Part shown: in pieces, positions 18,476 through 27,215 of the stretch
How the letters are laid out: the number at the start of each line of letters is the position of its first letter
Position numbering within the stretch: position 1 is the stretch's first letter
NCBI GenBank assembly: GCA_965657335.1
Contig: CBFHOH010000015.1
Coordinates: forward strand, 54,816-118,815
Source of the DNA: UBA4582 sp965657335
GTDB lineage: Bacteria; Pseudomonadota; Gammaproteobacteria; Pseudomonadales; Azotimanducaceae
Direction: 5' to 3'
DNA: 64,000 bases
Notes under the pieces: model-generated
The model's database searches: none
Seen by the model: only the letters and a program-made list of their open reading frames with translations
Told to the model about the DNA's origin: nothing
Made by a program: the position numbers and the translations under genes

Positions 18476-19192
18476 ATGCATACGGAAACAATTGAGTACC
18501 GAGACGGTGATACAGTGCTGGAGGCATATGTTGCCTGGGACGACAGTATCGAGGGGCCTCGACCGGGCATTCTTGTGGCTCACGATTGGACCGGGCGTCG
18601 TGATTTTGCGACGTCTAAAGCAGAGGAAGTTGCGAAGCAGGGATACGTCGGTTTCGCACTTGATATGTACGGCAAAGGTGTTTTTGGCGCCGATGGCGAC
18701 GTTGAGAAGAACGCCGGGCTCATGGGGCCACTGGCGGAAGACCGAACGCTGTTAAGAGGACGCATGAATGCGGCGCTCACTGCGATCAGAGCCCTGTCTG
18801 TCGTCGATAGCGAAAAAGTGGCGGCAATGGGTTACTGCTTCGGCGGCATGTGTGTGTTGGAATTGGCCAGAAGCGGTGCCGATGCGCTGGGAGTCATTAG
18901 CATCCACGGTATTTTTTCGCCGGGTGGCGTTGCTAACGAAAAGGTGACATCGAAGGTGCTTTGTCTGCATGGCCATGACGACCCAATGGTGCCGCCAGAG
19001 CAAGTTGTCGCCTTCGAGGCTGAGATGAGTGAAGCGAATGCAGATTGGCAGGTGCATGCATATGGCGGTACCATGCACGCGTTCACAAATCCTGCGGCCA
19101 ACGATCCAGGATTTGGCACGATGTACAACCCTGATGCGGACAGAAGAGCGACTCAATCAATTCAGAACTTTTTCGACGAATTGTTTAGTTAA
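18476..19192 (+). CDS. Dienelactone hydrolase family protein
   Basis: Cytosolic alpha/beta hydrolase of 238 residues with a cysteine nucleophile, as in dienelactone hydrolase. The nucleophile elbow is GYCFGG (near residue 122), the Asp is in HGHDDPMVPP, and the His is in YGGTMHAFTNP. AGGAGA lies 5 bases before the ATG. Dienelactone hydrolase acts in the chlorocatechol pathway, but most paralogues have other ester substrates. No other ring-cleavage genes are near. A second, more distant family member is at 44644. Confidence 0.88.
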   Translation: MHTETIEYRDGDTVLEAYVAWDDSIEGPRPGILVAHDWTGRRDFATSKAEEVAKQGYVGFALDMYGKGVFGADGDVEKNAGLMGPLAEDRTLLRGRMNAALTAIRALSVVDSEKVAAMGYCFGGMCVLELARSGADALGVISIHGIFSPGGVANEKVTSKVLCLHGHDDPMVPPEQVVAFEAEMSEANADWQVHAYGGTMHAFTNPAANDPGFGTMYNPDADRRATQSIQNFFDELFS

Positions 19193-19216
19193 TTTTTACC
19201 AATTATCGATTGCCCT

Positions 19217-20230
19217 ATGGTCAAAAAAACGTTCCTTACAGGCTGTGTCTTGCTAATACTGGTTCTGACGTACGGTTTTAATCAGCTCCGGTTGGCCCAT
19301 CGCGATATCGATAGTATTTCTCCTGAATTACCCGGGCTGGCAGCAGTTCGGGCTTCAGGTCTTATCTCCGACTTGCCATCGAGTATTGCCTATTACAATA
19401 CCGCGAGCCAGCGTGTGACTCGCAGCTCAGTGCTTGATGAAGATGACGACCCTGGCGGAACCGTTGAGCAGGGTGTTGGCTCAGAATCAAAGGTAACTCA
19501 GATGGTGGATATGTCGTTCCCTGCGTTTGTTCTGACATGGGCAGATGGGCGGCAATTTGTCATTGATACCGGCTTCACTGAATCCGAAGCAAGAGATTTT
19601 GGTCGCCGTTCAGCTTTAGCAGGCGCAGGGCCGATTGAATTTCATGGGCTAGTCGCTGATCAGCTAAATCTGACGCAGGTCAAGGGTGTCGGTTTTTCTC
19701 ATCTCCACGGTGACCATGTGACCGGCATACAAGCATTTTGTCGTGGTAATGCTGATTTCACTCTTGTGCAAACGATGCAGCAGTACAGTTGGCATAGTTA
19801 TTTGACTCGAGGCGGCGCTGAGTTGTTGAATGAGCTAGATTGCGGCATTCAATTACTGTTAGACGACACACGGTTGCTTAAGGAGATAAAAGGTTTCCCC
19901 GGTTTATATATCATTCATGCCGGAGGTCACACGCTAGGCAGTCAGATTTTTGTGGTCCATATTGAAGAGGGTCCATACACAAAAACATACATCCTAGCAG
20001 GCGACATGGCTAATCACTTTGATGGTATCAAATATAATGTCAGTAAACCGCATGCTTACAGTCGCTGGTTGGTGCCAGAGAATCTTGATCAGCTTTATAA
20101 AGTTCGAGGTTGGCTTAGTTCGATGAACCAGGAACCGGACATTTCGGTACTTATTTCTCACGACAAAAGCCAGCTTGTTGGGAGTGGGATACCGGTACAT
20201 CAGCTATCCGGTCTTTCCCAAGGTCTATAG
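19217..20230 (+). CDS. MBL-fold metallo-hydrolase, exported or anchored
   Basis: Metallo-beta-lactamase-fold protein of 337 residues. An N-terminal hydrophobic helix (FLTGCVLLILVLTYGF) suggests export or anchoring. The metal-binding motif SHLHGDHVTG is followed by a later His in HAGGHTLGSQIF and an Asp in ILAGDMANH, giving a complete dinuclear site. It resembles lactonase/arylsulfatase-like MBL proteins, but the substrate is not identifiable. It lies 24 bp after the dienelactone hydrolase gene and may share its transcript. Confidence 0.82.
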   Translation: MVKKTFLTGCVLLILVLTYGFNQLRLAHRDIDSISPELPGLAAVRASGLISDLPSSIAYYNTASQRVTRSSVLDEDDDPGGTVEQGVGSESKVTQMVDMSFPAFVLTWADGRQFVIDTGFTESEARDFGRRSALAGAGPIEFHGLVADQLNLTQVKGVGFSHLHGDHVTGIQAFCRGNADFTLVQTMQQYSWHSYLTRGGAELLNELDCGIQLLLDDTRLLKEIKGFPGLYIIHAGGHTLGSQIFVVHIEEGPYTKTYILAGDMANHFDGIKYNVSKPHAYSRWLVPENLDQLYKVRGWLSSMNQEPDISVLISHDKSQLVGSGIPVHQLSGLSQGL

Positions 20231-20330
20231 CTGAGGCCTGAGAAGGTCTCGAGGTTGTGAGCGATAAATCGCTGGTTGAAAATTACTGTCGCTAATCATC
20301 AACCGTGTATCAGCAAAAGAAGATGAGCCT

Positions 20331-21509
20331 ATGTCAGGAAAAACAGCGAGCTTAGACGCGCAGCAAATTAAGGCGAATGCGCGAGAAATCGCCGAAGAAA
20401 TCCGTGATCGAGACCTTTCGCTTGAATTCGACAGGCTTAGAAAACTTCCCGAGGATATTGTCAGGAAGCTGCGAGCGGGCGGTCTCTTCAGAATGAACAT
20501 GCCCCGATCCTGGGGTGGGCCTGAGATGAATCCCATGGATCAGGTCGAAGTCATCGAAACGCTGAGTTGGGGCGATGCTTCGGTTGGTTGGTGCTCGTTT
20601 ATCTGGTGTGATTCCGGCATCTATTCGGGGTATCTCGACGATAAAGTTGCGCGAGAGTTGTATCCTAATTTGGATATGGCGCAGTCGGGTTGGGTTTACC
20701 CCGGTGGACGTGGGGTAAGAGTCGATGGCGGTTACAAACTGACGGGTCGTTGGATCTTCGGTTCAGGTTCGAATCATTGTGAGCGACTCGCCGCTGGTTT
20801 TGCGGTTGCCGAAACTAGTGCGCCGCAGGTGGAGCCAGGTAGCCCGCCAGAGTGGCGGGTTGCGATCGCGCGCCCTGAGCAATTCACGCTTCACGATACT
20901 TGGCACACAATGGGCCTCAAGGGCACCGGGAGTACCGATTATGAGACGGTCGATCTTTTTGTGCCTGAAGAGCATACGTTTGCATTTACGGATGAGCCAA
21001 AGCGTGCGGGCTCTATCTGGAAACAGCCGAATCACCTGCTTCGCAAGATGAGTGGTGTGCCGCTTGGTGTGGCAAGAGATGCAATCGACAGGGCGAAACA
21101 AATACTTGTTAGCAAGACAGACCGTCTGACAGGACTGGCCTACAAGGATTCGCCCATTAACCAGCAGGTGATTGCTTTGGCCGAGGGAAAACTGGGTGCT
21201 GCTCGCGCTTATGTCATGGAGTCCCTAAGTACTCAGTGGGAAAAACTGGAATCTGACCTACCGTTAACCGAACTTGAACGCGCTGCTGTGATGATCTCTC
21301 GTCAGCAGGCTTTTCAAGCGGGACGGGATATTACGCGAATGATGTTTGATCTGGTTGGAGGTGAAGCTGTGTACACGCGCAACCGGTTCGAGAGATTAGT
21401 GAGAGATATGGAGACAGCCTGCCAACACATCGTTGCTCAAGAAAAAACGCTTCAGGCGCCTGGCGGTTTGCTGCTAGGCGCTGAAAGTGGTCCACAGGTG
21501 ATGCTCTAG
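20331..21509 (+). CDS. Acyl-CoA dehydrogenase-like flavoprotein (type 2, monooxygenase-like)
   Basis: 392-residue member of the ACAD superfamily. The N-terminus has the helical start and LPEDIVRKLRAGGLFRMNMPRSWGG, followed by GRWIFGSGSNHCERLA and LKGTGSTDYETVDLFVPEEHTF. These features resemble the HpaH/HsaA-like branch, which uses reduced flavin to hydroxylate substrates, more than true acyl-CoA dehydrogenases. No flavin reductase gene is adjacent, so the activity is open. It is convergent with the ThDP enzyme gene, with 20 bp between stops. Confidence 0.82.
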   Translation: MSGKTASLDAQQIKANAREIAEEIRDRDLSLEFDRLRKLPEDIVRKLRAGGLFRMNMPRSWGGPEMNPMDQVEVIETLSWGDASVGWCSFIWCDSGIYSGYLDDKVARELYPNLDMAQSGWVYPGGRGVRVDGGYKLTGRWIFGSGSNHCERLAAGFAVAETSAPQVEPGSPPEWRVAIARPEQFTLHDTWHTMGLKGTGSTDYETVDLFVPEEHTFAFTDEPKRAGSIWKQPNHLLRKMSGVPLGVARDAIDRAKQILVSKTDRLTGLAYKDSPINQQVIALAEGKLGAARAYVMESLSTQWEKLESDLPLTELERAAVMISRQQAFQAGRDITRMMFDLVGGEAVYTRNRFERLVRDMETACQHIVAQEKTLQAPGGLLLGAESGPQVML

Positions 21510-21529
21510 TATTGATGAAGCGGGACAAA

Positions 21530-23164
21530 TTAGAATGTTGAAAGTGCAAGTTCCTTATCTGTAATAAATTCAAGCAATGCTGCTTGACCTCTTTGCGTTG
21601 CTTCTATGCCTCGCTTGATTGCCGGAAGAATTTCACTTGGATCAGTGACCCTTTCACCGTAACCCCCGAACGCCTGCGCCATGTCTGCGTAGTTTCCAGA
21701 GATGTCTGTTGCACGATATTTCTCAGTCGATACCTGCATTATTGGTAGCTCGATTGCCATAGAAAAGTTGTTGAAAAGGATAGAGAGAATTGGCAGTCGC
21801 TCTCTTACTGCTGTTTCAAAGTCCATGCCGGTAAAGCCAATAGCCGCGTCACCCCATACGTTGATGCAAAGTGCCTCGGGGCGCGCAAGCTTTGCGCCCA
21901 TCGCTAGGCCAAGGCCATAACCAAGCTGGGTAGTCTTTCCCCAGCCAATGTAACTAAGTGGTGTCGTACTTTCCCAGAATGGCATGATCTGGTCTCTAGG
22001 ACTGCCTGCGTCGTGGGTGATAACGGTGTTGTCTTTGTCTACCGTGTGGAGCAAGTCCCAGATGACTCTGTATGGACTGATAGGCGCATCATTATTCGTT
22101 AGTTTCGGCATCCACTCAGATAGCCAAGCTGCCTTAGTCTCCTTGATTCGCGCTGGTACTGTCTCTTTGCGCGTTTCAGCGGTTGTCTTTGGTAGCTGAT
22201 CCATTTCCGCGATAAGCCCTTGCAGTGTTAGTTTCGCGTCACCTACCAGCGCGTGCTGAACGGGGACATCTTTGTTCAAATCCATCGGATCAAGCGTCGC
22301 ATGGATAATGGTTTTCCCTTTTGGCATTTGCACGCCGAAGGCCGTTAGGGCGAAGCTGCACCCTATCCCGAGGATGACATCTGAATCTCGCAAAAACTCA
22401 TGTACGTTGCGGGGCATTGATCTGCCTCCGGAACCTAACGAAAGAGGGTGGTTCTCCGGGAACGCACTTTTACCCTCAATACTGGTTGTTACTGGGATTT
22501 GCCACGATTCAGCGAGCGCTTTTAATTCAGGCCAAGCTTCAGCATAGTGCACCCCCTGACCCGCGTAGATGACTGGGTTTTCGGCAGAGGCCAGTACTTT
22601 GGCTACTCGCTTAATATCAGCAGGGTCCGGTGCGCTGCGGGTTGCAAAACTAGGAACATACGTGAAGTCGTCAGAAACTTCTTCGCCGAAAACGTCCAGG
22701 GGGATCTCGATCATTACTGGTCCGCCCCGACCATTGCGTAACTGTGAAAAAGCCCTGCGCATTACCTCGGGAACTGTGCGGCCCATAGTGATAGGTTCCG
22801 CCCATTTGGTGATGTGCTGCATGTTCAACGTAGAATTAAAATTAGGAAAGTAGTTAGCGATTCTTCGCTGGTAACCCGCTGGCATTACGAGTATTGGCAC
22901 TGATTCGCTGTAAGCCTGCGCAACGCCACCAAATGCATTCTCCGCACCGGGGCCATGTTGCATCACAAATACACCTATGTCATTGCCCGAGCTCAACCGA
23001 CTTACGGCATCGGCCATGTGCAGCCCGACGCGTTCCTGCCGCACGATAATTGTTCGGATGTCGGCTTCTGCAGCTGCTTCGATGATCGGATTAACCGGAT
23101 AGCCGATGATATATTTAATATTTTCGCGCTTGAGTATTTCTGCGATAGCATTTACGACTTTCAT
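21530..23164 (-). CDS. Thiamine-diphosphate-dependent enzyme (acetolactate synthase-like)
   Basis: 544 residues from the ATG at 23164, where GAGAGAAA lies just upstream; a longer frame back to 23263 adds 33 unlikely residues. The N-terminal ThDP-binding PYR domain has the conserved Glu in IIVRQERVGLHMADA. A central domain follows, and the C-terminal PP domain carries GDAAIGFTGMDFETAVRE...LFNN, the GD-x(about 26)-NN cofactor motif. It could be an acetolactate synthase-like, oxalyl-CoA decarboxylase-like or benzoylformate decarboxylase-like enzyme. Its start is 10 bp after the gloB stop on the same strand, so it is probably an operon partner. Confidence 0.87.
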   Translation of the reverse strand: MKVVNAIAEILKRENIKYIIGYPVNPIIEAAAEADIRTIIVRQERVGLHMADAVSRLSSGNDIGVFVMQHGPGAENAFGGVAQAYSESVPILVMPAGYQRRIANYFPNFNSTLNMQHITKWAEPITMGRTVPEVMRRAFSQLRNGRGGPVMIEIPLDVFGEEVSDDFTYVPSFATRSAPDPADIKRVAKVLASAENPVIYAGQGVHYAEAWPELKALAESWQIPVTTSIEGKSAFPENHPLSLGSGGRSMPRNVHEFLRDSDVILGIGCSFALTAFGVQMPKGKTIIHATLDPMDLNKDVPVQHALVGDAKLTLQGLIAEMDQLPKTTAETRKETVPARIKETKAAWLSEWMPKLTNNDAPISPYRVIWDLLHTVDKDNTVITHDAGSPRDQIMPFWESTTPLSYIGWGKTTQLGYGLGLAMGAKLARPEALCINVWGDAAIGFTGMDFETAVRERLPILSILFNNFSMAIELPIMQVSTEKYRATDISGNYADMAQAFGGYGERVTDPSEILPAIKRGIEATQRGQAALLEFITDKELALSTF

Positions 23165-23174
23165 AGGGTTTCTC

Positions 23175-23954
23175 TCAAAAATTATCTTTAAGTGCGCGAG
23201 TCTTTGCGAAGACATCAACCAAATCCGCGCCGGCCATGCCAACGGTTGATTGAAGATCGGCACTCATGGGTCGAAGGAAAGGGTTAGTGGCTTTTTCAAC
23301 GCCGAGCATTGAAGGCACCGTGGGCCTGTTTTCGGCACGGAGTGCATTTATTTCATTTACGCGCGCCTGAAGTTGCGCGTTTTGTGGTTCGACTGAAATG
23401 GCGAAACGAGCATTTGCCTGAGTATATTCATGCGCGCAATAGACGGTTGTGTCATCGGGTAGAGCGAGGAGCTTTTGTAGACTTTCCCACATTTGTGCTG
23501 GCGTACCCTCAAATAATCGACCGCACCCCAATGCAAATAAAGCGTCACCGCTGAAAAGCACCGCGTCCTGTTCGAAGTAGAAGGCGATGTGTCCCTGTGT
23601 ATGTCCAGAAACGTCAAATACGCTGGCAGTATGATCGCCGAAATCGTAACTGCCTCCGTCCGCAACCTCGACGTCGATACCAGGTATTCTCTCTGCGTCG
23701 CTTTTCGATCCAACGATGGTGCATTGCCATTGTTCTTTGAGCTCGAGATTACCACCGGCATGATCGTAGTGGTGATGCGTATTCATGATATGGGTGAGAG
23801 ACCAGCCTTTAGCCGCCAAGGCTTTATTGATTGGCGCAACTTCGGGCGTGTCGATCGTTGCTGTCAGATTGTTCGCGCTATCGTGAACAAGATAACCGTA
23901 GTTGTCGCTTAAACAGGGAAACTGATAGATCTCAAGTGTTGATGAAATTGCCAT
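23175..23954 (-). CDS. gloB: Hydroxyacylglutathione hydrolase (glyoxalase II)
   Basis: Hydrolyses S-D-lactoylglutathione to D-lactate and glutathione in methylglyoxal detoxification. The ATG at 23954 (MAISSTLEIYQF) gives 259 residues, the usual family length; a frame extending to 24263 would add about 100 non-homologous residues. The metal motif THHHYDH is near residue 60, and the remaining ligands are in DVSGHTQGHIAF, FSGDALFALGCGRLFEG and CAHEYTQANARFA. It is followed by a ThDP enzyme gene 10 bp downstream and is divergent from the ECF sigma factor gene. Confidence 0.92.
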   Translation of the reverse strand: MAISSTLEIYQFPCLSDNYGYLVHDSANNLTATIDTPEVAPINKALAAKGWSLTHIMNTHHHYDHAGGNLELKEQWQCTIVGSKSDAERIPGIDVEVADGGSYDFGDHTASVFDVSGHTQGHIAFYFEQDAVLFSGDALFALGCGRLFEGTPAQMWESLQKLLALPDDTTVYCAHEYTQANARFAISVEPQNAQLQARVNEINALRAENRPTVPSMLGVEKATNPFLRPMSADLQSTVGMAGADLVDVFAKTRALKDNF

Positions 23955-24096
23955 TTTGTACTCTCGAGTGGTTGAATAGAAACCATAGCGAGTCACAAAC
24001 CAGACATCAAGGGTGTCCGAGGGTTGGACGACTGTTGAAACCCGTTTATGTAAGTCGAACGTTAACACGGACAGGAATATGTGATGGAAAGATCCT

Positions 24097-24804
24097 ATGC
24101 CGCAGACAGCAGGAAAAAAGCAGGTCTTGACCGTCGGATCGAAGCCTCTGCGGGCTGTCTCCAGTGCTATAGGTGCTCGTTCACCAGGCCAGACCTCCGT
24201 GAGCCATGCCGTTGTGACTGAACCAAGCGACGATAGACTGATGAGGTCCTTTTGTAGGGGCAATCAGCGAGCGTTTGACGAATTGTACGCCCGATACAAA
24301 CAACCACTGCACAATTATATGCAGCGGAATTGTCGAGTTGAGCATATTGCCGGTGAGCTTTATCAGGATGTATGGCTTAGGGTCATTAGCTCCGCCAAAA
24401 ACTATACAAAAAAAGGCAAATTCAGAGCTTGGATCTTTACACTCGCCCATAACCGTTTGGTCGACTACTACCGTAAAGCCGAACATCAGTACGCGAAAGA
24501 TCCGGAGACGGAAAATTTAACGGGACAAAGCAATCCCGAGCAAGCGGTGATAAGTGATGAAACACGACGCACCCTCGATGAGATGGTTCGCACATTGCCT
24601 TTCGAGCAACAACAGGCGTTTTATCTGAGAGAAGAAAGTGGATTCAGTATCAGGGAGATCGCTGAAATTCAGGGGATTTCAAAGGAGGCCGCGAAAAGTC
24701 GCCTGCGTTATGCCTATGCAAAACTTCGACTGGTAATTTCGGAAACTGAGCTTGTAGACCAGAACAAAATTAAAATAGCTAAAGAGCAAAACAATGAAAC
24801 CTGA
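24097..24804 (+). CDS. ECF-type RNA polymerase sigma factor
   Basis: Alternative sigma factor of the sigma-70 family, 235 residues from the ATG at 24097, with GGAAAG upstream. The first 45 residues look unconserved, so an internal start is possible. Region 2 runs from about 48 to 125 (FDELYARYKQPLHNYM, AGELYQDVWLRVI, WIFTLAHNRLVDYYRK). Region 4 lies near 165-220 (LPFEQQQAFYLREESGFS, EIAEIQGISKEAAKSRLRYA). It overlaps the next gene by 11 bp, typical of a sigma factor coupled to its membrane anti-sigma factor. Confidence 0.9.
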   Translation: MPQTAGKKQVLTVGSKPLRAVSSAIGARSPGQTSVSHAVVTEPSDDRLMRSFCRGNQRAFDELYARYKQPLHNYMQRNCRVEHIAGELYQDVWLRVISSAKNYTKKGKFRAWIFTLAHNRLVDYYRKAEHQYAKDPETENLTGQSNPEQAVISDETRRTLDEMVRTLPFEQQQAFYLREESGFSIREIAEIQGISKEAAKSRLRYAYAKLRLVISETELVDQNKIKIAKEQNNET

Positions 24805-25060
24805 GCCAAAATTATTTTGGGAATCGGAAGATGACCAGCTGCACAGGGAGTTTGCTGATGTCAGCGAGATCTGGCGTGAGAGAAAATCGGAACTGCCTGA
24901 GGTACCGTCTGCGCTCGATAGAAAGATCCGCAATCATGTCGGTTTGAGCATTGAGACGGAAATAGTGAATAGCTGGGTGTTAGGCGCAGTGCCCAAGCTG
25001 GCGCTCGCGGCGCTTTTACTGTTCGGTATTGGCATTATGTTTGTGCTTGGTACCGAATAG
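24794..25060 (+). CDS. Small membrane protein, candidate anti-sigma factor
   Basis: 88-residue protein whose start overlaps the end of the sigma gene by 11 bp. About 60 charged residues are followed by one transmembrane helix (VLGAVPKLALAALLLFGIGI) and a few residues outside. No zinc-binding HxxxCxxC motif is present, so it is not a ZAS-type anti-sigma factor. Topology and coupling suggest it holds the sigma factor at the membrane. This role is inference. Confidence 0.65.
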   Translation: MKPEPKLFWESEDDQLHREFADVSEIWRERKSELPEVPSALDRKIRNHVGLSIETEIVNSWVLGAVPKLALAALLLFGIGIMFVLGTE

Positions 25061-25077
25061 TCTATCAGGCCTTTGTC

Positions 25078-25145
25078 GCTGAGGGCTCTTTATTGCTTTT
25101 ATTGCTCCCGCTGAGGGCTCTTTATTGCTCCCGCTGAGGGCTCCC
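25078..25145. repeat. Short imperfect direct repeat, three copies
   Basis: GCTGAGGGCTCTTTATTGCT starts at 25078 and again at 25110, and a shortened copy, GCTGAGGGCTCCC, starts at 25133. The units are 32 and 23 bp apart. The block lies between the convergent sigma-operon and Nudix genes, so it may be a slippage-expanded termination region. Confidence 0.75.
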
Positions 25146-25150
25146 AACAC

Positions 25151-25702
25151 CTATGTCCATTGTGCCCCGGGGTAAGCGGATGCGGTGTATGTTTCGTCCA
25201 TAATTTGCGTCGTCCGGGGGTCAACCTCCAGTCGATGGTCAAGTAGGTTTTCCTTTTCAAAGGAAAACCAACCGCGAATCCTGTTGCCCTTAAGTACATG
25301 AGGTAGCCATATCTCGTCATCCTGCCACATGCGATCAAAGGGTATTTGAGAAATGGGAGTCCATAGTGGAACCGCTTCGTCGGTTTCGGTTGGTTCTCCT
25401 TGATAATCTGTTGCAGTGTAGACGTATGCATGAATGCGAGGCATATCCTCGGCGTGAAAATAAAGCTCGCCCATGTATTGGACGTTTTTTGATTCAATAC
25501 AAAGTTCTTCTCGGGTTTCTCTAATTGCGCAAGCCATGGGTTTTTCACCTGGTTCAATATGGCCGCCCGGTCCATTTACTTTGCCTGCTCCTAGGCCACG
25601 TTTTTTGTGAATCAGCAAAACCTTGTTGCCGCTGATGACAAACATGAGGGTAGCAGCCACTTCCGGTTGCCATCGCTTCCAGTCGATTTGCTGGATTTTC
25701 AT
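25151..25702 (-). CDS. Nudix hydrolase (MutT/MTH1-like)
   Basis: 183-residue Nudix pyrophosphohydrolase. The Nudix box is complete in GGHIEPGE followed by the REtrEEL segment (G-x5-E-x7-REtrEEL). The preceding RGLGAGKVNGPGG resembles the entry of MTH1/NUDT1-type oxidised-nucleotide hydrolases, so removal of 8-oxo-dGTP or related nucleotides is a reasonable guess. The C-terminal part (FSFEKENLLDHRLEVDPRT) is less typical. It stands alone on the minus strand. Confidence 0.87.
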   Translation of the reverse strand: MKIQQIDWKRWQPEVAATLMFVISGNKVLLIHKKRGLGAGKVNGPGGHIEPGEKPMACAIRETREELCIESKNVQYMGELYFHAEDMPRIHAYVYTATDYQGEPTETDEAVPLWTPISQIPFDRMWQDDEIWLPHVLKGNRIRGWFSFEKENLLDHRLEVDPRTTQIMDETYTASAYPGAQWT

Positions 25703-25947
25703 GATTTTTGCTATTCCTTTGCGGTTGAATATTTAACAGGCGCTATCAATATTTCAGGCCTACAGATCCTTGCAGGGTGTCATTATTACATTCATTCGCG
25801 TTTCCCTAAACCATCGTGGCATTTGTGCGGTTGCGTTAATACGACAGTCTCAACGAACGACGTCATGTCCATTGACCTGGAGGCGAAAATCATTAAATTA
25901 GTCACCGTGCTCACGGCACGTAACCCTGAACTTGAAATGGAAAAGAT

Positions 25948-26064
25948 ATGTCTACGTTTAACGAAGAAGATAACCAAACGATTCGTACCCTCGGTTGGAC
26001 GATGGTCGGTTTTGTCGCGCTCACTGTTTTTCTGATTGTGCTTGCAGGCGCAATGGTTAGCTAA
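25948..26064 (+). CDS. Small single-helix membrane protein (38 aa)
   Basis: An ATG at 25948 preceded by GGAAAAG opens a 38-codon frame, MSTFNEEDNQTIRTLGW followed by a clean hydrophobic helix (about 18-37) and TAA. The polar N-terminus, single helix and good ribosome-binding site make it look real despite its size. No function is recognised. The 245 bp before it contains no other gene that I can support. Confidence 0.55.
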   Translation: MSTFNEEDNQTIRTLGWTMVGFVALTVFLIVLAGAMVS

Positions 26065-26212
26065 AGTGCACACCTCAAGGTAGCGCGCTGGTATTCGTCT
26101 TCTTTCCCATGCTTCCGATAGCTACTTGATTTGTTCCTTGCTTTTGACACTTTAAATATTGCGGTTCTGGTTGAGCGGACGCGGCTGTGGGTCGATTTTA
26201 GAAAAGCCGAAG

Positions 26213-27034
26213 CTAGTGGACAAACCCTACCCGAACTCGGGGTCTGTGTTCATCACTGGTTGTGATGGACGGCGCTTTTGAAAGGCGGCAGGTTGCATTC
26301 GCGGGCAAGACGCACTCACCAGTATCAATATCAAATTGATAGCCATGCCACGGGCACGTTAGCTTGTTGTCGACGATCTCAGAATCAAGCGGGCCGAGTA
26401 TGTGTGGACAAATGACTGAGTGTGCTTTTAGCTGACCGTCGACCGCAATAATGCGATATCGGCCGCTTTTGAGTTCGACATGCAACGGAAGACGCTGCAT
26501 GACCTCGTCTTGGAATCCCAGATCAATTTCTAATGGAAAGCGTTTCGCTTGGTTATCCAACTGCGCCTGCCTTTCCATCATCATCGCCTCATCTTCATCC
26601 CAAAGCGTAGTGTAGAGGTCACGAAAAAAATCCCCCACGGAAGCGATGTTGTCCGCTGTGACGTCAGGCACGAGAAAGCGAACCTCTATATCAGTTTGCT
26701 CAGCTGCTGATCTCACAACGGTCCAGATTTCCGAAACCTGATCGAGGCCTCGATAACTGCGAGCAACGTAGCGATCATTTGGTAGGTCGTAACATAGCTC
26801 AACATGTGAATGGTGATCCTGAGCTGACCAGATTCGCCAACCCCAGTCGCCGGCATCATCTAATTCAGCATACAAAAAGCTGGTGTTATGTAGATGCGGT
26901 AAATGTTCCCAGTCCATGACGTTTTCCCAAACACGCTCCTGACTGGCTTTAATTCGTCGTTGATAAGTGGCAACCTCAACTAAATTAAGATTGTTGGGAT
27001 TCTCGATTGTGGCTTGGGATTGTTTTGCGGTCAT
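26213..27034 (-). CDS. SRPBCC domain-Rieske 2Fe-2S fusion protein
   Basis: 273-residue protein. The first about 165 residues look like a START/SRPBCC lipid- or ligand-binding fold (VATYQRRIKASQERVWENVMDWEHLPH). The C-terminal about 95 residues form a Rieske domain, with the cluster ligands in CPHILG and CPWHGYQFD spaced C-x-H-x16-C-x2-H. Classical ring-hydroxylating oxygenases have the Rieske domain first and the catalytic START-like domain second, so the order is reversed here. No mononuclear iron facial triad is evident. It is more likely an electron-transfer or binding protein than a full oxygenase. Confidence 0.83.
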   Translation of the reverse strand: MTAKQSQATIENPNNLNLVEVATYQRRIKASQERVWENVMDWEHLPHLHNTSFLYAELDDAGDWGWRIWSAQDHHSHVELCYDLPNDRYVARSYRGLDQVSEIWTVVRSAAEQTDIEVRFLVPDVTADNIASVGDFFRDLYTTLWDEDEAMMMERQAQLDNQAKRFPLEIDLGFQDEVMQRLPLHVELKSGRYRIIAVDGQLKAHSVICPHILGPLDSEIVDNKLTCPWHGYQFDIDTGECVLPANATCRLSKAPSITTSDEHRPRVRVGFVH

Positions 27035-27215
27035 GGTCTACGTCAGGCTGGATCATTGTAGGGGAGTGTGCACCGAACCGTCTCGATCTGGCAAGCCCCA
27101 TCAGTCTATACTCGGGACGGTCGCAGTTTAGTAGCGGGCGAGCTAGGGGTAGAATATCTTAGATCATTTTCAGGACGATCAGCCTCGGTGATGACTGATC
27201 GCTGACTAATTTCTT

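Noticed and set aside
25607..26035. 142-codon plus-strand frame over the Nudix start
   Set aside because: It overlaps the Nudix gene antisense and conflicts with the better supported small membrane protein at 25948.
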